From positions 5,704,001 to 5,768,000 of the forward strand of contig NZ_CP019082.1 in the NCBI RefSeq assembly GCF_001956985.1: DNA of 64,000 bases, written 5' to 3'. The translations under genes were made by a program, and so were the position numbers. This DNA is from Paludisphaera borealis (GTDB lineage Bacteria; Planctomycetota; Planctomycetia; Isosphaerales; Isosphaeraceae). The notes under the pieces are model-generated. The model was given only the letters and a program-made list of their open reading frames with translations, did not search any database and was not told the origin of the DNA. Shown one piece after another: positions 10,762-21,257 of this stretch (position 1 is the first letter of the stretch; each line of letters opens with the position of its first letter).

Positions 10762-12000
10762 ATGTCCGCTGTTTCGATTAGCGTTCCAGGGGTTGGTGAA
10801 TCGATCTCGGAAGGAATTCTCTCGCGTTGGCTCGTCGCCGACGGCTCGCAGGTGAAAGCCGGCGACCCCCTGTTCGAGCTGGAGACCGACAAGGCGACCA
10901 ACATCGTCCCCGCGCCGGCGTCGGGCGTGCTCAAGGTCGGCGCGGCCGAGGGGGACGTCGTCGCCATCGGCGCGAACATCGGCACGATCGATCCGTCGGG
11001 TGCCCCCGCGTCGGCCGCCAAGGCCGTCGTCCTCGCCGAGTCGGCCGCCGCGAAGCCCGCGGCCGCGAACGCCGCCGGCGGCTCGACGGCGACGCTCGCC
11101 CCGTCCGTCCGTCGGATCGTCGCCGAGGAAGGGGTCGACGCGTCGCAGGTCGCCGGCACCGGTCGTGACGGCCGGATCACTAAGGGCGACGTGCTGGGAC
11201 ACCTCGAACAAGGCGCGGCGACGAAGCCGGCCCAAGCGGCCCCGGCCGCTCCCCCCGCCCCTGTCGCCAAGCCGGCCGCTCCGGTCGCCCCCGGGCGCGG
11301 CGAGCGCGAGACCCGGCAGCGGATGAGCGGGTTGCGGCAGCGGATCGCGCAGCGGCTGGTCGAGGTCCAGCAGACCGCCGCCATCCTGTCGACCTTCAAC
11401 GAGGTCGACATGTCCCGCGTCATGGACCTGCGCGCCAAGTACAAGGATAAGTACCAGAAGACCCACGGCGTGTCCCTGGGCTTCATGTCGTTCTTCGTCA
11501 AGGCGACGATCGAGGCGATCAAGGCCTTCCCGGCCGTCAACGCCCGGATCGAGGGGAACGAGATCGTCTACCAGAACTACTTCAACATCGGGGTGGCGGT
11601 CAGCACCGAGCGCGGGCTGATGGTGCCCGTGCTCCGCGACGCCGACACGCTCTCGTTCGCTGGGATCGAGAAGGCCATCGGCGAATTCGCCGACAAGGCC
11701 CGCAAGGGGACGATCGGCGTCGACGACCTCCAGGGCGGCACGTTCACGATCACCAACGGCGGCGTCTTCGGCTCGCTGCTCTCGACCCCGATCCTCAACC
11801 CTCCCCAGAGCGGCATCCTCGGCATGCACGCGATCAAGAAGCGTCCGGTGGTCGTCGACGACCAGATCGTGATCCGGCCGATGATGTACCTGGCGCTCTC
11901 CTACGACCACCGGCTGATCGACGGCCGCGAAGCCGTCAGCGCCCTGGTTCGGATCAAGGATTGCCTCGAAGACCCCGAGCGCATGCTGCTGTCGATCTGA
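10762..12000 (+). CDS. sucB: Dihydrolipoyl succinyltransferase, E2 of 2-oxoglutarate dehydrogenase
   Basis: Carries the lipoyl arm and transfers succinyl to CoA. The 412-aa product has an N-terminal lipoyl domain with the lipoylated Lys in ETDKATN, an Ala/Pro-rich linker, an E3-binding domain ([14 protein letters not shown] to [11 protein letters not shown]), a second Ala/Pro linker and the C-terminal catalytic domain with [13 protein letters not shown], where the His is catalytic. It opens [15 protein letters not shown], typical of SucB. ATG 10762 lies 2 bp after the sucA stop, with AAGGAG inside the sucA end. A single lipoyl domain and the adjacent E1 of 2-oxoglutarate type argue for SucB rather than pyruvate E2. 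Confidence 0.96.
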   Translation: MSAVSISVPGVGESISEGILSRWLVADGSQVKAGDPLFELETDKATNIVPAPASGVLKVGAAEGDVVAIGANIGTIDPSGAPASAAKAVVLAESAAAKPAAANAAGGSTATLAPSVRRIVAEEGVDASQVAGTGRDGRITKGDVLGHLEQGAATKPAQAAPAAPPAPVAKPAAPVAPGRGERETRQRMSGLRQRIAQRLVEVQQTAAILSTFNEVDMSRVMDLRAKYKDKYQKTHGVSLGFMSFFVKATIEAIKAFPAVNARIEGNEIVYQNYFNIGVAVSTERGLMVPVLRDADTLSFAGIEKAIGEFADKARKGTIGVDDLQGGTFTITNGGVFGSLLSTPILNPPQSGILGMHAIKKRPVVVDDQIVIRPMMYLALSYDHRLIDGREAVSALVRIKDCLEDPERMLLSI

Positions 12001-12066
12001 GGCTGAAACGACCGCGTCGCGGCGGCGGGCTTACGAGATCCCTTCGAACACGATGAGGAGAATTCG

Positions 12067-13473
<1,407 letters not shown>

Positions 13474-13619
13474 CCGGAGGGGGGCTCACGAAAAAATTCG
13501 GTTCTTTGTCGGGAGAACGCCAAACCGACATTGAACCCGATTCGTCTCCTCGGTAATATGTCTTCAGTTCGACGTGAAACACGCCGATGAATATCTTAGC
13601 GAGATTCATCAGCATCACG

Positions 13620-13695
<76 letters not shown>

Positions 13696-13822
13696 CTTCT
13701 CGTCAACGATCGGGTTTGACAAAGACTCGGTCGTCCCACCTTTTATCCGCATCTAGCTTCGCAACCAACTTTCATTCATCCGGTTCGCGGCTATCATCGG
13801 CCGCTTCGAGCCGCTTCAATCT

Positions 13823-13873
13823 CTCCACGGTTTGGTGCTCTCCTGTTTTGGGAGTTCCGCCGTGGAGTTTTTC
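13823..13873 (+). terminator. Intrinsic terminator downstream of tRNA-Ala
   Basis: Outer stem CTCCACGG (13823-13830) pairs with CCGTGGAG (13860-13867), enclosing a smaller CTCC/GGAG hairpin, and is followed at once by TTTTTCC. It is the best terminator candidate for the tRNA transcript, about 130 bp on. The stretch 13696-14114 otherwise shows no gene; a small RNA ending here cannot be excluded. Confidence 0.65.
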
Positions 13874-14114
13874 CTTTTCGGTCGCTCCCGCACCGTCGAG
13901 GTCTATCGCGGTTGCCGGACACGGGTTTCTCGCACCGAGGACGGTGTGAGGAAGCCCTAGGCGAAGCTTCAGCGCGTCATGGTCCGTCCCTCCCGGACCC
14001 TCGCGCCGGGTGACGCGTCGACTGGCTTGGACTGGATGGAATGGAAAGGAAGTGGTCCGTAGGTCGAGGACTCGACCGACCGGCTTGGCGCTCCGCCGAT
14101 TGGGAGTAGGTTCG

Positions 14115-14402
14115 ATGCATGAGCCCTGGTTGACTGATCAGATCCGATCCCGAGTCTTCGTCGTCCACCTGCCCGGGATGACCCGCGAGCGCGAGCGGGC
14201 GCTCATCCGCCGTTGCAGCCTGCTGGCCCGTACCGCCTTGGCGGCTGGCGTGCCTCTGACCGTCGCCTGGAACATGCTCGGCGAGCGGATCGAGTGGTTG
14301 TCCGCCCGCCTCCGCACCGAGCACGAGCGCGAGTCGTTCGCGGCCGTCATGCACCGGCTTCGCCTCGAACTCTTCCAGGATCGCGCCTACGCCTCGCGCT
14401 GA
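14115..14402 (+). CDS. Small hypothetical protein
   Basis: A 95-aa protein from ATG 14115 with GGGAGTAGG just upstream. The composition is helical and basic (repeated Arg/Leu with MTRERERALIRRCSLLAR and a C-terminal MHRLRLELFQ), with high third-position GC like its neighbours. No signal peptide, membrane segment or recognised motif. It faces the ceramidase-like gene, 10 bp from that gene's stop. I do not recognise a family. Confidence 0.55.
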   Translation: MHEPWLTDQIRSRVFVVHLPGMTRERERALIRRCSLLARTALAAGVPLTVAWNMLGERIEWLSARLRTEHERESFAAVMHRLRLELFQDRAYASR

Positions 14403-14412
14403 GCAACTCCGT

Positions 14413-15744
14413 TCAGGGCGCCGGTTGCGGCTGCTCGCCGGGGAACTTGCCACGGAGCCGGAACAGGTCGACGAGGGCCCGATCGATCATCCGTTCCCCC
14501 GCTCCCAGGGCGATGGGCGACATCGTGGCGTCGGCGCCGTAGCCCCCTTCGGCGGCGGCCTCGATGGTCGGGAAGTAGAGAAAGTGGCCGTTGCAATAGC
14601 CGAAGACCAGCGCGTGCGGCAGGTCGGCCCGCTCCCGCAATCGCAGGGCGTGCTGACAGAACGGCTCGCCGGGCAGGGCGACGACGCCAAGCTGATCGCC
14701 CAGAAGCACGGTCGTCGTCTCGGTCTTCATGCCGTCGCCGTATTCTTCGAGGATGTTCCGCACCAGCTCCGGGAAGAACGCGCGGCCGTAGAGCAGCAGA
14801 TTCACCGCGCTCTTGAGATTGACCCGCGTCGGGAAGTCGAACCGGTCGACGGCGACCCCGAGAGTCGGCCGGACGGGCGGGGCGCCGTTCAAGGACTTCA
14901 CCAGCTCGACCGCCTGGAGGCCGAGGCTTCGGCCGAAGGCGGCGGGACCGCGGTCGGCGGCTTGCGGGTTGGGGCTGAGGTTCCCCGCTGAGCCCTGGAT
15001 GAACAGGCAAGGGACTTTCAGTTCTTGCTCGACCGTGTTCCGGAGCGCTCCGGGGTAGTCGGCGGAAAAGGACAGGACCGCCCCCGGCGTCATCACCGGG
15101 TGGGCCGAGAAGTGGACCAGGACGGCCAGCGGGGCCCCGTCGGGCCGGTCGAATCGGATCACGGTGAGCCGAGGATCGACCGGCTTTGGCTCTCGTTTCG
15201 TGTGGCGGTTGCGGTTGAACGCCAGGTCGCGGCCGGCGATCCGGATCTGGGCGGGTTCGAGCTTCTGGTCGGCGTCGAGGATCGCCCCGGCGAGCAGGTC
15301 GGGGAGTTTCTTGGCGTAGGCGACGGCGTCGTCGAACTTCCCTTGGCCGTATCCCGGCCGATCCGTCAGCTCAAGGACGGGGCCGTGGTGCGTGTGGCTG
15401 CCGCAGATCAGCACCGTGTCGATCTTCCGGGCTGAGACGAGGCTGCGGATACGGTCCATCATGGCGGGCGTCGGACCTCGGCCGAGGTCCATGCCGACGA
15501 TCGCCAGCTTGGCCTCGCCGGCCTGGATCACGACGGCCTTGGCACGGAGCCGATCGAGCACGCCTTCCGAGAGCTTGTCGTGCCGCGCTCCATAGCCCCA
15601 CATCGGGGTCGGCTTGTCGGGCGTCACGTCGCATTCCGCGACTCCCACGCGGAACGTCGGCGGTTCGTCGCCCAGGGCGACCGTGGCGAAGGCTGTGGCG
15701 AGGAGGCCGAGAAATGCGGCTCGATGGATGATCGTCGCGGTCAT
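14413..15744 (-). CDS. Secreted neutral/alkaline ceramidase-like hydrolase
   Basis: A 443-aa protein starting at ATG 15744 behind GAGGAG, with a signal peptide (residues 1-25, ending ALGDE). The first mature residues FRVGVAECDVTPDKPTPMWGYG and the ICGSHTHHGPVLELT block match the N-terminal domain of neutral ceramidases, whose His residues bind zinc and surround the catalytic Ser. Further conserved elements are VLVHFSAHPVMT, FIQGSAGNLSP and LPGEPFCQHAL. The length is shorter than full ceramidases (about 650 aa or more), so the C-terminal immunoglobulin-like domain is missing, as usual for planctomycete homologs. The true substrate is unknown; ceramide is only the family name. Periplasmic or exported. 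It is monocistronic, and a paralogous type lies at 51480-52970. Confidence 0.8.
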   Translation of the reverse strand: MTATIIHRAAFLGLLATAFATVALGDEPPTFRVGVAECDVTPDKPTPMWGYGARHDKLSEGVLDRLRAKAVVIQAGEAKLAIVGMDLGRGPTPAMMDRIRSLVSARKIDTVLICGSHTHHGPVLELTDRPGYGQGKFDDAVAYAKKLPDLLAGAILDADQKLEPAQIRIAGRDLAFNRNRHTKREPKPVDPRLTVIRFDRPDGAPLAVLVHFSAHPVMTPGAVLSFSADYPGALRNTVEQELKVPCLFIQGSAGNLSPNPQAADRGPAAFGRSLGLQAVELVKSLNGAPPVRPTLGVAVDRFDFPTRVNLKSAVNLLLYGRAFFPELVRNILEEYGDGMKTETTTVLLGDQLGVVALPGEPFCQHALRLRERADLPHALVFGYCNGHFLYFPTIEAAAEGGYGADATMSPIALGAGERMIDRALVDLFRLRGKFPGEQPQPAP

Positions 15745-16093
15745 TCAGCGGCTCCTCGGAGGCATGCAAACCCTGAGGTTCGCCTTGTAGTCTCTTGCAA
15801 CACGGCCCTGGCCTAGTAAAATCATACTTCTGTACGAACAGCAAGCACGTCCTGCTCACCGTATTCTCGGTCCTGACGGCTGTTCGGCCCAAAAGCGTGA
15901 AAGAAATGGCGGGCGAATCAACGCCCTCGCTCGAATTCGAACGCAGTTCGACTGCGAATCGACACCTGTCTCGATAGATCTCCTGCCGACTCCCTGTGTT
16001 CTTCCTTGGACCGGGAGCTCTCCGATCGACCACGCGACGACGTGGATCAAGGATCGCGGATCGGCCGGCGTCACCTCGTCGGAGGCCTTGTTC
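15745..16093. other. Intergenic region with no gene seen
   Basis: 349 bp between the divergent ceramidase-like and antitoxin genes, which must hold both promoters. No convincing start-proximal frame exists. The only structure noticed is a short palindrome CGCAGTTCGACTGCG at 15942-15956. Confidence 0.6.
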
Positions 16094-16390
16094 ATGGCGG
16101 AAAAGACCTCGGAGTCTCCAGTGCGGATCATCGGTAGTCGGGAACTGCATCAGAATCTGCCAGGCATTCTCAGAGAACTTGAGAATGACAAGGTTCGCTA
16201 CGTCCTGACCGTCCACGGCAAGCCTCGCGCCGTGTTGATCGGGGCTGAGCCCTACCTGAGCATGATCATCGACGGCAAGCGGTCGAGCGAGGCCCTCGTC
16301 GGCTTGCAGCTCACGGCCCTCCTCGGGGGCGACATGGGGGCCGTCGCCCTCGACGACCTCGAACGCGCGCTCGACAAGCGCGGCGACTAA
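16094..16390 (+). CDS. Phd/YefM-family antitoxin without a visible toxin
   Basis: A 98-aa protein from ATG 16094, GGAGG at 16080-16084. The N-terminal IIGSRELHQNLPGILRELE and VLTVHGKPRAVLIGAEPYLSMI match the Phd/YefM DNA-binding fold, which represses its operon and neutralises a toxin through its C-terminal tail. No toxin frame follows on the plus strand; the next gene is the oppositely oriented DedA protein, 35 bp away. It may be a solitary regulator, a remnant of a pair, or act with a toxin elsewhere. Confidence 0.8.
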   Translation: MAEKTSESPVRIIGSRELHQNLPGILRELENDKVRYVLTVHGKPRAVLIGAEPYLSMIIDGKRSSEALVGLQLTALLGGDMGAVALDDLERALDKRGD

Positions 16391-16425
16391 GAATCCAAGT
16401 CCTCCCATCAATCACGCCGACCCAC

Positions 16426-17127
16426 TCACGGCGCATCGTCGCCGACCATCGACGGCTTGGCCGCTTCGAGAGCCCTCTTGCCCGCCATCCGCACGCGGAG
16501 GTACTCGACCACGCCCGGCAGGATCGAGACGAAGATGATCGCGACGATCACCAGCTTGAAGTTCTTTTGAACGCTCTCCAGCCCGCCGAATTTCCAGCCG
16601 CCGATCAGGAAGATCAGCACCCAGGCGATGCCGCCGGTCACGTTGTAGAGCGCGAACTTCGCGTAGTTCATCCGGCCGATGCCGGCCACGAACGGCGCGA
16701 ACGTCCGGACGATCGGGATGAACCGAGCCAGGATGATCGTCACTCCGCCGTGCTTCTCGTAGAACTCGTGCGCCTTCAGCAGGTGCTTGCGGTTCAAGAG
16801 CCGCGACCGCTCGCTCGCGAAGACCTTCGGCCCGACGTAGTAACCGATCACGTAGTTCACCGCATCGCCGAGAATCGCCGCCACGATCAAGAGGATGCAG
16901 AGCAGACTCAGGTTGATCGGCGAATCCGGATGCGCCGCGACGGCGCCGGCGGCGAACAGGAGCGAATCGCCGGGCAGGAACGGCGTGATCACCAGCCCCG
17001 TCTCCGCGAAGACGATGGCGAACAGGATCACGTACAGCCACGCACCTACCGAGTGCGCCAGTGCGTTCATCGACTCGGGACCGAGGTGCATCACATACTC
17101 GAAGAGTTGCCGGACGAGATCCATCAT
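16426..17127 (-). CDS. DedA family (VTT domain) inner-membrane protein
   Basis: A 233-aa membrane protein with about five hydrophobic segments. It shows the family features: ETGLVITPFLPGDSLLFAAG near the N-terminus, LGDAVNYVIGYYVG, and the basic signature ARFIPIVRTFAPFVAGIGRM with conserved Arg and Pro. DedA proteins are linked to lipid-carrier flipping and membrane homeostasis. It starts at ATG 17127 (or the adjacent ATG 17124) with GGAG upstream. It lies on the same strand as the ExbD-ExbB pair but 83 bp away, and could be in that transcription unit. Confidence 0.88.
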   Translation of the reverse strand: MMDLVRQLFEYVMHLGPESMNALAHSVGAWLYVILFAIVFAETGLVITPFLPGDSLLFAAGAVAAHPDSPINLSLLCILLIVAAILGDAVNYVIGYYVGPKVFASERSRLLNRKHLLKAHEFYEKHGGVTIILARFIPIVRTFAPFVAGIGRMNYAKFALYNVTGGIAWVLIFLIGGWKFGGLESVQKNFKLVIVAIIFVSILPGVVEYLRVRMAGKRALEAAKPSMVGDDAP

Positions 17128-17210
17128 CTACTCCATGGGGGCCAATCGACGCCCTCGGCCGGACGTCCGGACGAAGGCTGGAATCGGGCGTGAACGGTGA
17201 CGGTCGACGA

Positions 17211-17663
17211 TCAGGGGAGGGGACGCGACTCGGCGGCTTTCTTCGATTCGTCGCGCGACCGCACGGGCAGGTGGACGTTCCGGATCCCCGCGCTGTCGCA
17301 CACGGACAGCACGTCGGCCAGGTCCTGGTAGGCCAGCTTCGCCTCGCCCCGGATCATGACTCCCTGGTTCGCGTACCGCCCGCGGGCTTCGCGAAGCAGA
17401 GTGCCGAGGCTGTCGAGGTCGTGGATCTTTTCGCCCACGGCGACGCTCGCGGGCTTGACGATGGTGAGGACCAGGTCGTCCGGTGCCGCTGTCAGCGGGG
17501 CCGCGTCGGCGACTTCGGGGACCTTCACCGCGAACTCGCTTTCGTCCCAATCGTATAAACGCGTGGCGGCCATGAAGAAGACCAGGAGACAGAGAATCAC
17601 GTCCACCATCGGCGTCATGTTGATGAACGGCGCTTCGTCGGTCTGGAGGTGGTGGGTGAGCAT
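17211..17663 (-). CDS. exbD: ExbD/TolR biopolymer transport protein
   Basis: A 150-aa protein with one N-terminal membrane segment. The sequence INMTPMVDVILCLLVFFMAATR holds the Asp essential for proton coupling in ExbD/TolR (PMVDV), and the rest is a periplasmic domain with VMIRGEAKLAYQDLADVLSVCDSAG. It works with ExbB to use the proton gradient for energising outer-membrane or envelope processes. It starts 24 bp downstream of the exbB stop, forming a two-gene operon. No TonB or TolA is visible nearby. Confidence 0.9.
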   Translation of the reverse strand: MLTHHLQTDEAPFINMTPMVDVILCLLVFFMAATRLYDWDESEFAVKVPEVADAAPLTAAPDDLVLTIVKPASVAVGEKIHDLDSLGTLLREARGRYANQGVMIRGEAKLAYQDLADVLSVCDSAGIRNVHLPVRSRDESKKAAESRPLP

Positions 17664-17687
17664 CGCGGGTCTCTCGATGGACGGCTG

Positions 17688-18602
17688 TTAGAAGACCCGG
17701 GTTTCCTGCGAGCGCAACGAGTCGGTCGCGGGGGACGGCGGCGGCGCGAGCCGCCGGTCGATCGCCACCGGACGCGTCGCGTCGCTCGAAACCATGTCGA
17801 TCACCTGCCTCGCCCGGTCGTCCAGCTCGCGAACCAGGACGTCGAGCCGGTTCAGCAAGTAGTAGTACATCGACACCGCCAGGATCGCGATCCCCAGCCC
17901 GAACGCCGTGGCGATCAGCGCGAGGCTGATGCCCTGTGCGAGCGCCTCGCCGCGTGCCGGGCCCGCTCGGCCGCCGAGGGCGTCGAACGACTGGATGATC
18001 CCCACCACCGTCCCCAGCAAGCCAAGTAACGGGCCGAGCGTCGCCATGGCGCTCAGAATGCGCATGTTGCGCTTCAGCTCGATGATCTCGCCCGCCGCGT
18101 CGAAGGCGAGCATCTGGCGGATCGTCGCCCCCGGCAGGCCCCAGGCCTTGACGATGTGCGTGAAGATCCGCGCGGCGGTGCTGTCGTGGGCCTTGCAAAG
18201 CTCGATTGCCCGGTCGCGGTCGAGCTTGCCGGCGGCCAGCCGATCGAGGAAGCGGTCGACGAACTCGGGCGGGACGACCCGCTTCCGGCGCAGGGCCGAG
18301 AGCCGTTCGAGTGCGAATCCGACCGTCAGCACCGAACACGCGGCCAGCGGCCAGAGCATCGGGTTCGAGGCCGACAGCAGCCGACCGAACGTACTCCGGT
18401 TGACCCCCGGCCGGGCCGCGGCGGGCGGCTTGGGCATCGTCGCCGACTCGGCGGCCGCGTCGGGTTTGGCGGCCGTCGGCTCGGAAGGGGCCGGGGCGGG
18501 CGGCTCCTGGCTGTGAGCCGTCGGCGGGGCCGCGACCAAGATCAGCAGGCCGATCGCGAACCAGCAGTCGAGAAGCCATCGGCGAGTCGGCGGACAACGC
18601 AT
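17688..18602 (-). CDS. exbB: ExbB/TolQ/MotA-family proton channel protein
   Basis: About 304 aa. An N-terminal signal-like segment (LLDCWFAIGLLILVAA) is followed by a Pro/Ala-rich periplasmic linker, a membrane segment (LWPLAACSVLTVGFALERL), a cytoplasmic part and the conserved pair of segments around LSAMATLGPLLGLLGTVVGIIQSF and GISLALIATAFGLGIAILAVSMYYY, typical of ExbB/TolQ. ATG 18602 has GAGGG at about 9 bp; the in-frame ATG 18611 directly abuts that site and is less likely. The extended N-terminus with signal peptide occurs in a known ExbB subgroup. It is followed by exbD. Confidence 0.88.
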   Translation of the reverse strand: MRCPPTRRWLLDCWFAIGLLILVAAPPTAHSQEPPAPAPSEPTAAKPDAAAESATMPKPPAAARPGVNRSTFGRLLSASNPMLWPLAACSVLTVGFALERLSALRRKRVVPPEFVDRFLDRLAAGKLDRDRAIELCKAHDSTAARIFTHIVKAWGLPGATIRQMLAFDAAGEIIELKRNMRILSAMATLGPLLGLLGTVVGIIQSFDALGGRAGPARGEALAQGISLALIATAFGLGIAILAVSMYYYLLNRLDVLVRELDDRARQVIDMVSSDATRPVAIDRRLAPPPSPATDSLRSQETRVF

Positions 18603-18773
18603 CGCAACCATCCCTCGGGAGCCATTCTCAGGGCGATCCTAAAGCCCTTCCCCCGGGAGACTTTCGCGATTTCGAAAAAGACGCCGGACGGCGTCGCGGG
18701 GATGGCTCGCCGGCGCAATTCTGACCGGTTGCACCGATACTGTCAATCGCGACGGCGACGGCGCGAACCCCCG

Positions 18774-19400
18774 TTAGACCTCGGCGTCGTCGTCCGCAAC
18801 GACTTCTCCCACGGCGATCCGCCCGAGTTCGACGCCGTCGATCACCACCGGCGCTTCCGATGAGCGGTCATGAGTCGTCGACGCACCATATCCATTCGGT
18901 CCGGGCTCGCGGTACGCCTCGATCCGGCGATCAACGAGGTTGATGATCCAGTAATGGGCGATTCCCGCCCGGGCGTAGGCGCGGAGCTTGTCGCCTCGAT
19001 CGATTCGCAGGCTCGACGCGGAGACGTCGACGACCATCGCCACGTCCTCCGGTCCGGGGTGCCGACTCCGGTAATCGCCGGGCTTGCCTCGGAGGACGGC
19101 AAGGTCGGGCTCGGGCTCGTCGTAGGTTGGCAGGCGAATCGGCCGCCCGATGCGGACGTACCAGCTTTTCGGGATCAGGCTCCGAAGGGCTTCGTCGAGC
19201 ACCCCAAGCGTCGAGGAATGTATGGGGGATTTGGCCTTTTTCCGCACCATGAGACCGTTGATGAGTTCGACGCGGGGGTCGTCGAGCACGCCGAGACGGG
19301 CCGCCTCGTCATACTGATCGACCGTCATCCGCGCGAGGTCTCCGAGTTCGATCGACGACGGCTCGTCGTGCGGATTGCTGGTCTCCGTCGTCGGGCTCAT
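18774..19400 (-). CDS. Uma2 family (DUF820) restriction-endonuclease-fold protein
   Basis: A 208-aa protein starting at ATG 19400 behind GGAGG. The Uma2 core is clear: VDQYDEAARLG, VELINGLMV, the PD-(D/E)xK-like pair EPEPDLAVLRG and VVDVSASSLRIDRGDKLRAYARAG, and HYWIINLVDRRIE. The usual Glu of the VxEVxxxS strand is Asp here, a mild change. The biological role of the family is not settled. It occurs in many copies in cyanobacteria and planctomycetes; a second copy is at 45533-46150. Confidence 0.88.
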   Translation of the reverse strand: MSPTTETSNPHDEPSSIELGDLARMTVDQYDEAARLGVLDDPRVELINGLMVRKKAKSPIHSSTLGVLDEALRSLIPKSWYVRIGRPIRLPTYDEPEPDLAVLRGKPGDYRSRHPGPEDVAMVVDVSASSLRIDRGDKLRAYARAGIAHYWIINLVDRRIEAYREPGPNGYGASTTHDRSSEAPVVIDGVELGRIAVGEVVADDDAEV

Positions 19401-19461
19401 CGATTGATCCTCCCGGCATCGCCTTCCATGCGATTATTCTACCAGCATCGTGAGCCTGCGC

Positions 19462-19506
19462 AAAAACGATGGCCGCGTCGTCTCCGACGAGAGAGGCGAC
19501 GCGGCC
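19462..19506 (-). terminator. Intrinsic terminator of the sigma-factor gene
   Basis: On the minus strand a perfect 10-bp stem GGCCGCGTCG/CGACGCGGCC (19471-19480 with 19497-19506) is followed after three bases by TTTTT (19462-19466 read in reverse). It lies 42 bp past the sigma gene stop and has the standard Rho-independent form. Confidence 0.85.
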
Positions 19507-19547
19507 GGGATCAGGAGTTCAGGGTAACGAGATCGATCGGGCGTTGT

Positions 19548-20522
19548 TCAGCCGGCGGCTTCGCAGTAGATCCGTTCTTGCTGCGCCAGGGTGCGGAGTT
19601 TGGCGAGGGCGGCGTCCTGGATCTGGCGGATGCGCTCCTTGGAGACGTCGAGGACGTGGCTGACCTGGCTGAGCGAGTGGCATTCGTGGCCGTTCAGGCC
19701 GAACCGGAGCTGGAGGACGACCTGCTCGCGCGGCTTGAGCTGCTGGATCAGGGAGCCCACCTGCTCGTCGAGGTCGAGATGCTCGACTTCGTCTTGGGGC
19801 GGATAGCTGAGGGTGTCGAGCAGGCTGATCCCGCCTTCCGTTCGCGTGGTGGCGTTGAGCGACACCGCGGGCCGGGTGGCCGAGTGGATCTGTTTGAGCG
19901 TGTTGGCGGCGGCCTGCGACCGTTTGCGCTTGGGAGCGGCTCCCGGGTGCTCGTCTTCGAAGCTGCTTTCGGCCAGCTTCTGGAGGTGGCGCGGGTTCAG
20001 CCGCACTGGGTAGGCGCCGGCCGCGACGGCTCGCTGAAGGGCCTGACGAATCCACCACACCGCGTACGACGCGAGCCGCGTGTTGTTGGACGTGTCGTAG
20101 CGGTCGATGGCGGTCAACAGGCCGCAGAACCCTTCCTGCAGGAGGTCGGAGATCGACAGGCCGCGATCGCGATAGCGGCGGGCGACGTGGGCGACCAGTC
20201 GCAGGTTGGCCATCGCCAGCCGGGTGCGAAGCTGGTTGTACCGCGTGGCCAGCGACCGCAGGGGCTGCTCACGGGCCGTCGGATTCTTGGCGTCGGCCAG
20301 CAGCGACCGGACCACGTCAAGGATGTCGAGTTCTTCGTCGGAGCCGGTCTTCGGGTCGTTCGACCCTTGAAGCCGGGTGTACTCTTCCATCAACAGCTTC
20401 TTGCAGACGTCGAGATCGACCAGCAGTTCGCGTTCGTCCTCTGGGGTCAAGACTCGGACGTCCGCCCGGTTGAGGAGCACCGAGCTGGAGAGGTCGTCAG
20501 GTTGATAGCGGTCGGTTGACAT
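19548..20522 (-). CDS. RNA polymerase sigma factor, sigma-70 family (group 2-like)
   Basis: A 324-aa sigma factor with regions 2, 3 and 4. Region 2 is ANLRLVAHVARRYRDRGLSI...LLQEGFCGLLTAIDRYD and RLASYAVWWIRQAL (-10 recognition and melting); region 4 is LKPREQVVLQLRFGLNGHE...VSKERIRQIQDAALAKLR (-35 recognition helix). There is no long region 1.1, so it resembles a group 2 or alternative primary-like factor more than the housekeeping one. The sequence just before region 2 contains a spacer rich in charged residues (DDPKTGSDEELDILDVV-like). It starts at ATG 20522, has its own terminator, and stands apart, so it is probably monocistronic. Its regulon cannot be predicted. Confidence 0.92.
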   Translation of the reverse strand: MSTDRYQPDDLSSSVLLNRADVRVLTPEDERELLVDLDVCKKLLMEEYTRLQGSNDPKTGSDEELDILDVVRSLLADAKNPTAREQPLRSLATRYNQLRTRLAMANLRLVAHVARRYRDRGLSISDLLQEGFCGLLTAIDRYDTSNNTRLASYAVWWIRQALQRAVAAGAYPVRLNPRHLQKLAESSFEDEHPGAAPKRKRSQAAANTLKQIHSATRPAVSLNATTRTEGGISLLDTLSYPPQDEVEHLDLDEQVGSLIQQLKPREQVVLQLRFGLNGHECHSLSQVSHVLDVSKERIRQIQDAALAKLRTLAQQERIYCEAAG

Positions 20523-20774
20523 CGTGGTTCGTATCCTTTCCTACCTGTCGGTGTTTCGGGCGGAGCGGTGGAAAGGTCAGCTGGTGGAGACGTGCAACGG
20601 CTCCTGACGCCGCTTACAACGGCGTAATCGGCGCCCGGCTGACCTTGGGTCTGGGCGTGGACCGATCTTCGCGTTCGCACCAGGAGGAACGTCGCGATCG
20701 GCCCGGCGCAGCAGACGCGCTGGATATCAGATCAACGTGGTTTTACGGGTCGTGAGCGGCCACGATCGGCCGAC

Positions 20775-21050
20775 TCATCTCCGGGGGAAGATCCACCGCG
20801 CCCGCTGACGCAGCGCGGTCGACGATCCGGTTTCGACGAGCACTGGGATCGGCTGCCAGCGCCGGGGCCGAAACAGATAAGACAGGGGCGAGTGGAAGTC
20901 GGCTCGCATCGCGAGGTCGCCGCACAAGCGGAGGTCTCGAACCACGTTCCGGAACTTCTCGACGCCGACGAACCAGATCCAACAGATGATAAAATGAGAG
21001 CGTGACGTCGTCGGACCACGGCGAACTTCGGTCTTCCCAAGGTTTTCCAT
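20775..21050 (-). CDS. Possible small hypothetical protein
   Basis: A 91-aa frame starting at ATG 21050 with GGAGG seven bases upstream, the only reason to list it. The product is basic with a Trp-rich patch (FIICWIWFVGVEKF) and no recognised motif; codon use is less biased than neighbouring genes. The surrounding stretch 20523-21257 holds no other candidate and carries the upstream regions of both flanking sigma-factor genes. Confidence 0.3.
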   Translation of the reverse strand: MENLGKTEVRRGPTTSRSHFIICWIWFVGVEKFRNVVRDLRLCGDLAMRADFHSPLSYLFRPRRWQPIPVLVETGSSTALRQRARWIFPRR

Positions 21051-21257
21051 GATCAAGCCTCCGTCGGAATAATGTGGGGGGCGGCGAGCCAATCGATTCG
21101 CTTCCCCTCCACCATCAAGTACGTGCGATATCACGAACTGTCACGGAGGTTTTCCGTTTTTTGATTCTCGGGCCGTCTCGGGGCTGTTAGAATTAACCCT
21201 CAATGACGGCTTGAAGCGTGCGATCCCAGACCGTTGCAATGGTTTACGTCGAGGAGA

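Noticed and set aside
15942-15956. Short palindrome CGCAGTTCGACTGCG as an operator
   Set aside because: It is 138 bp from the antitoxin start with no second copy and no known matching regulator, so kept only as a note.
16567-17193. Possible toxin downstream of the Phd antitoxin
   Set aside because: The frame is antisense to the confirmed DedA gene and has no toxin motif.
20743-20982. Minus-strand 79-aa frame opposite the sigma-factor region
   Set aside because: It overlaps the slightly better candidate 20775-21050 and has no ribosome site or motif.
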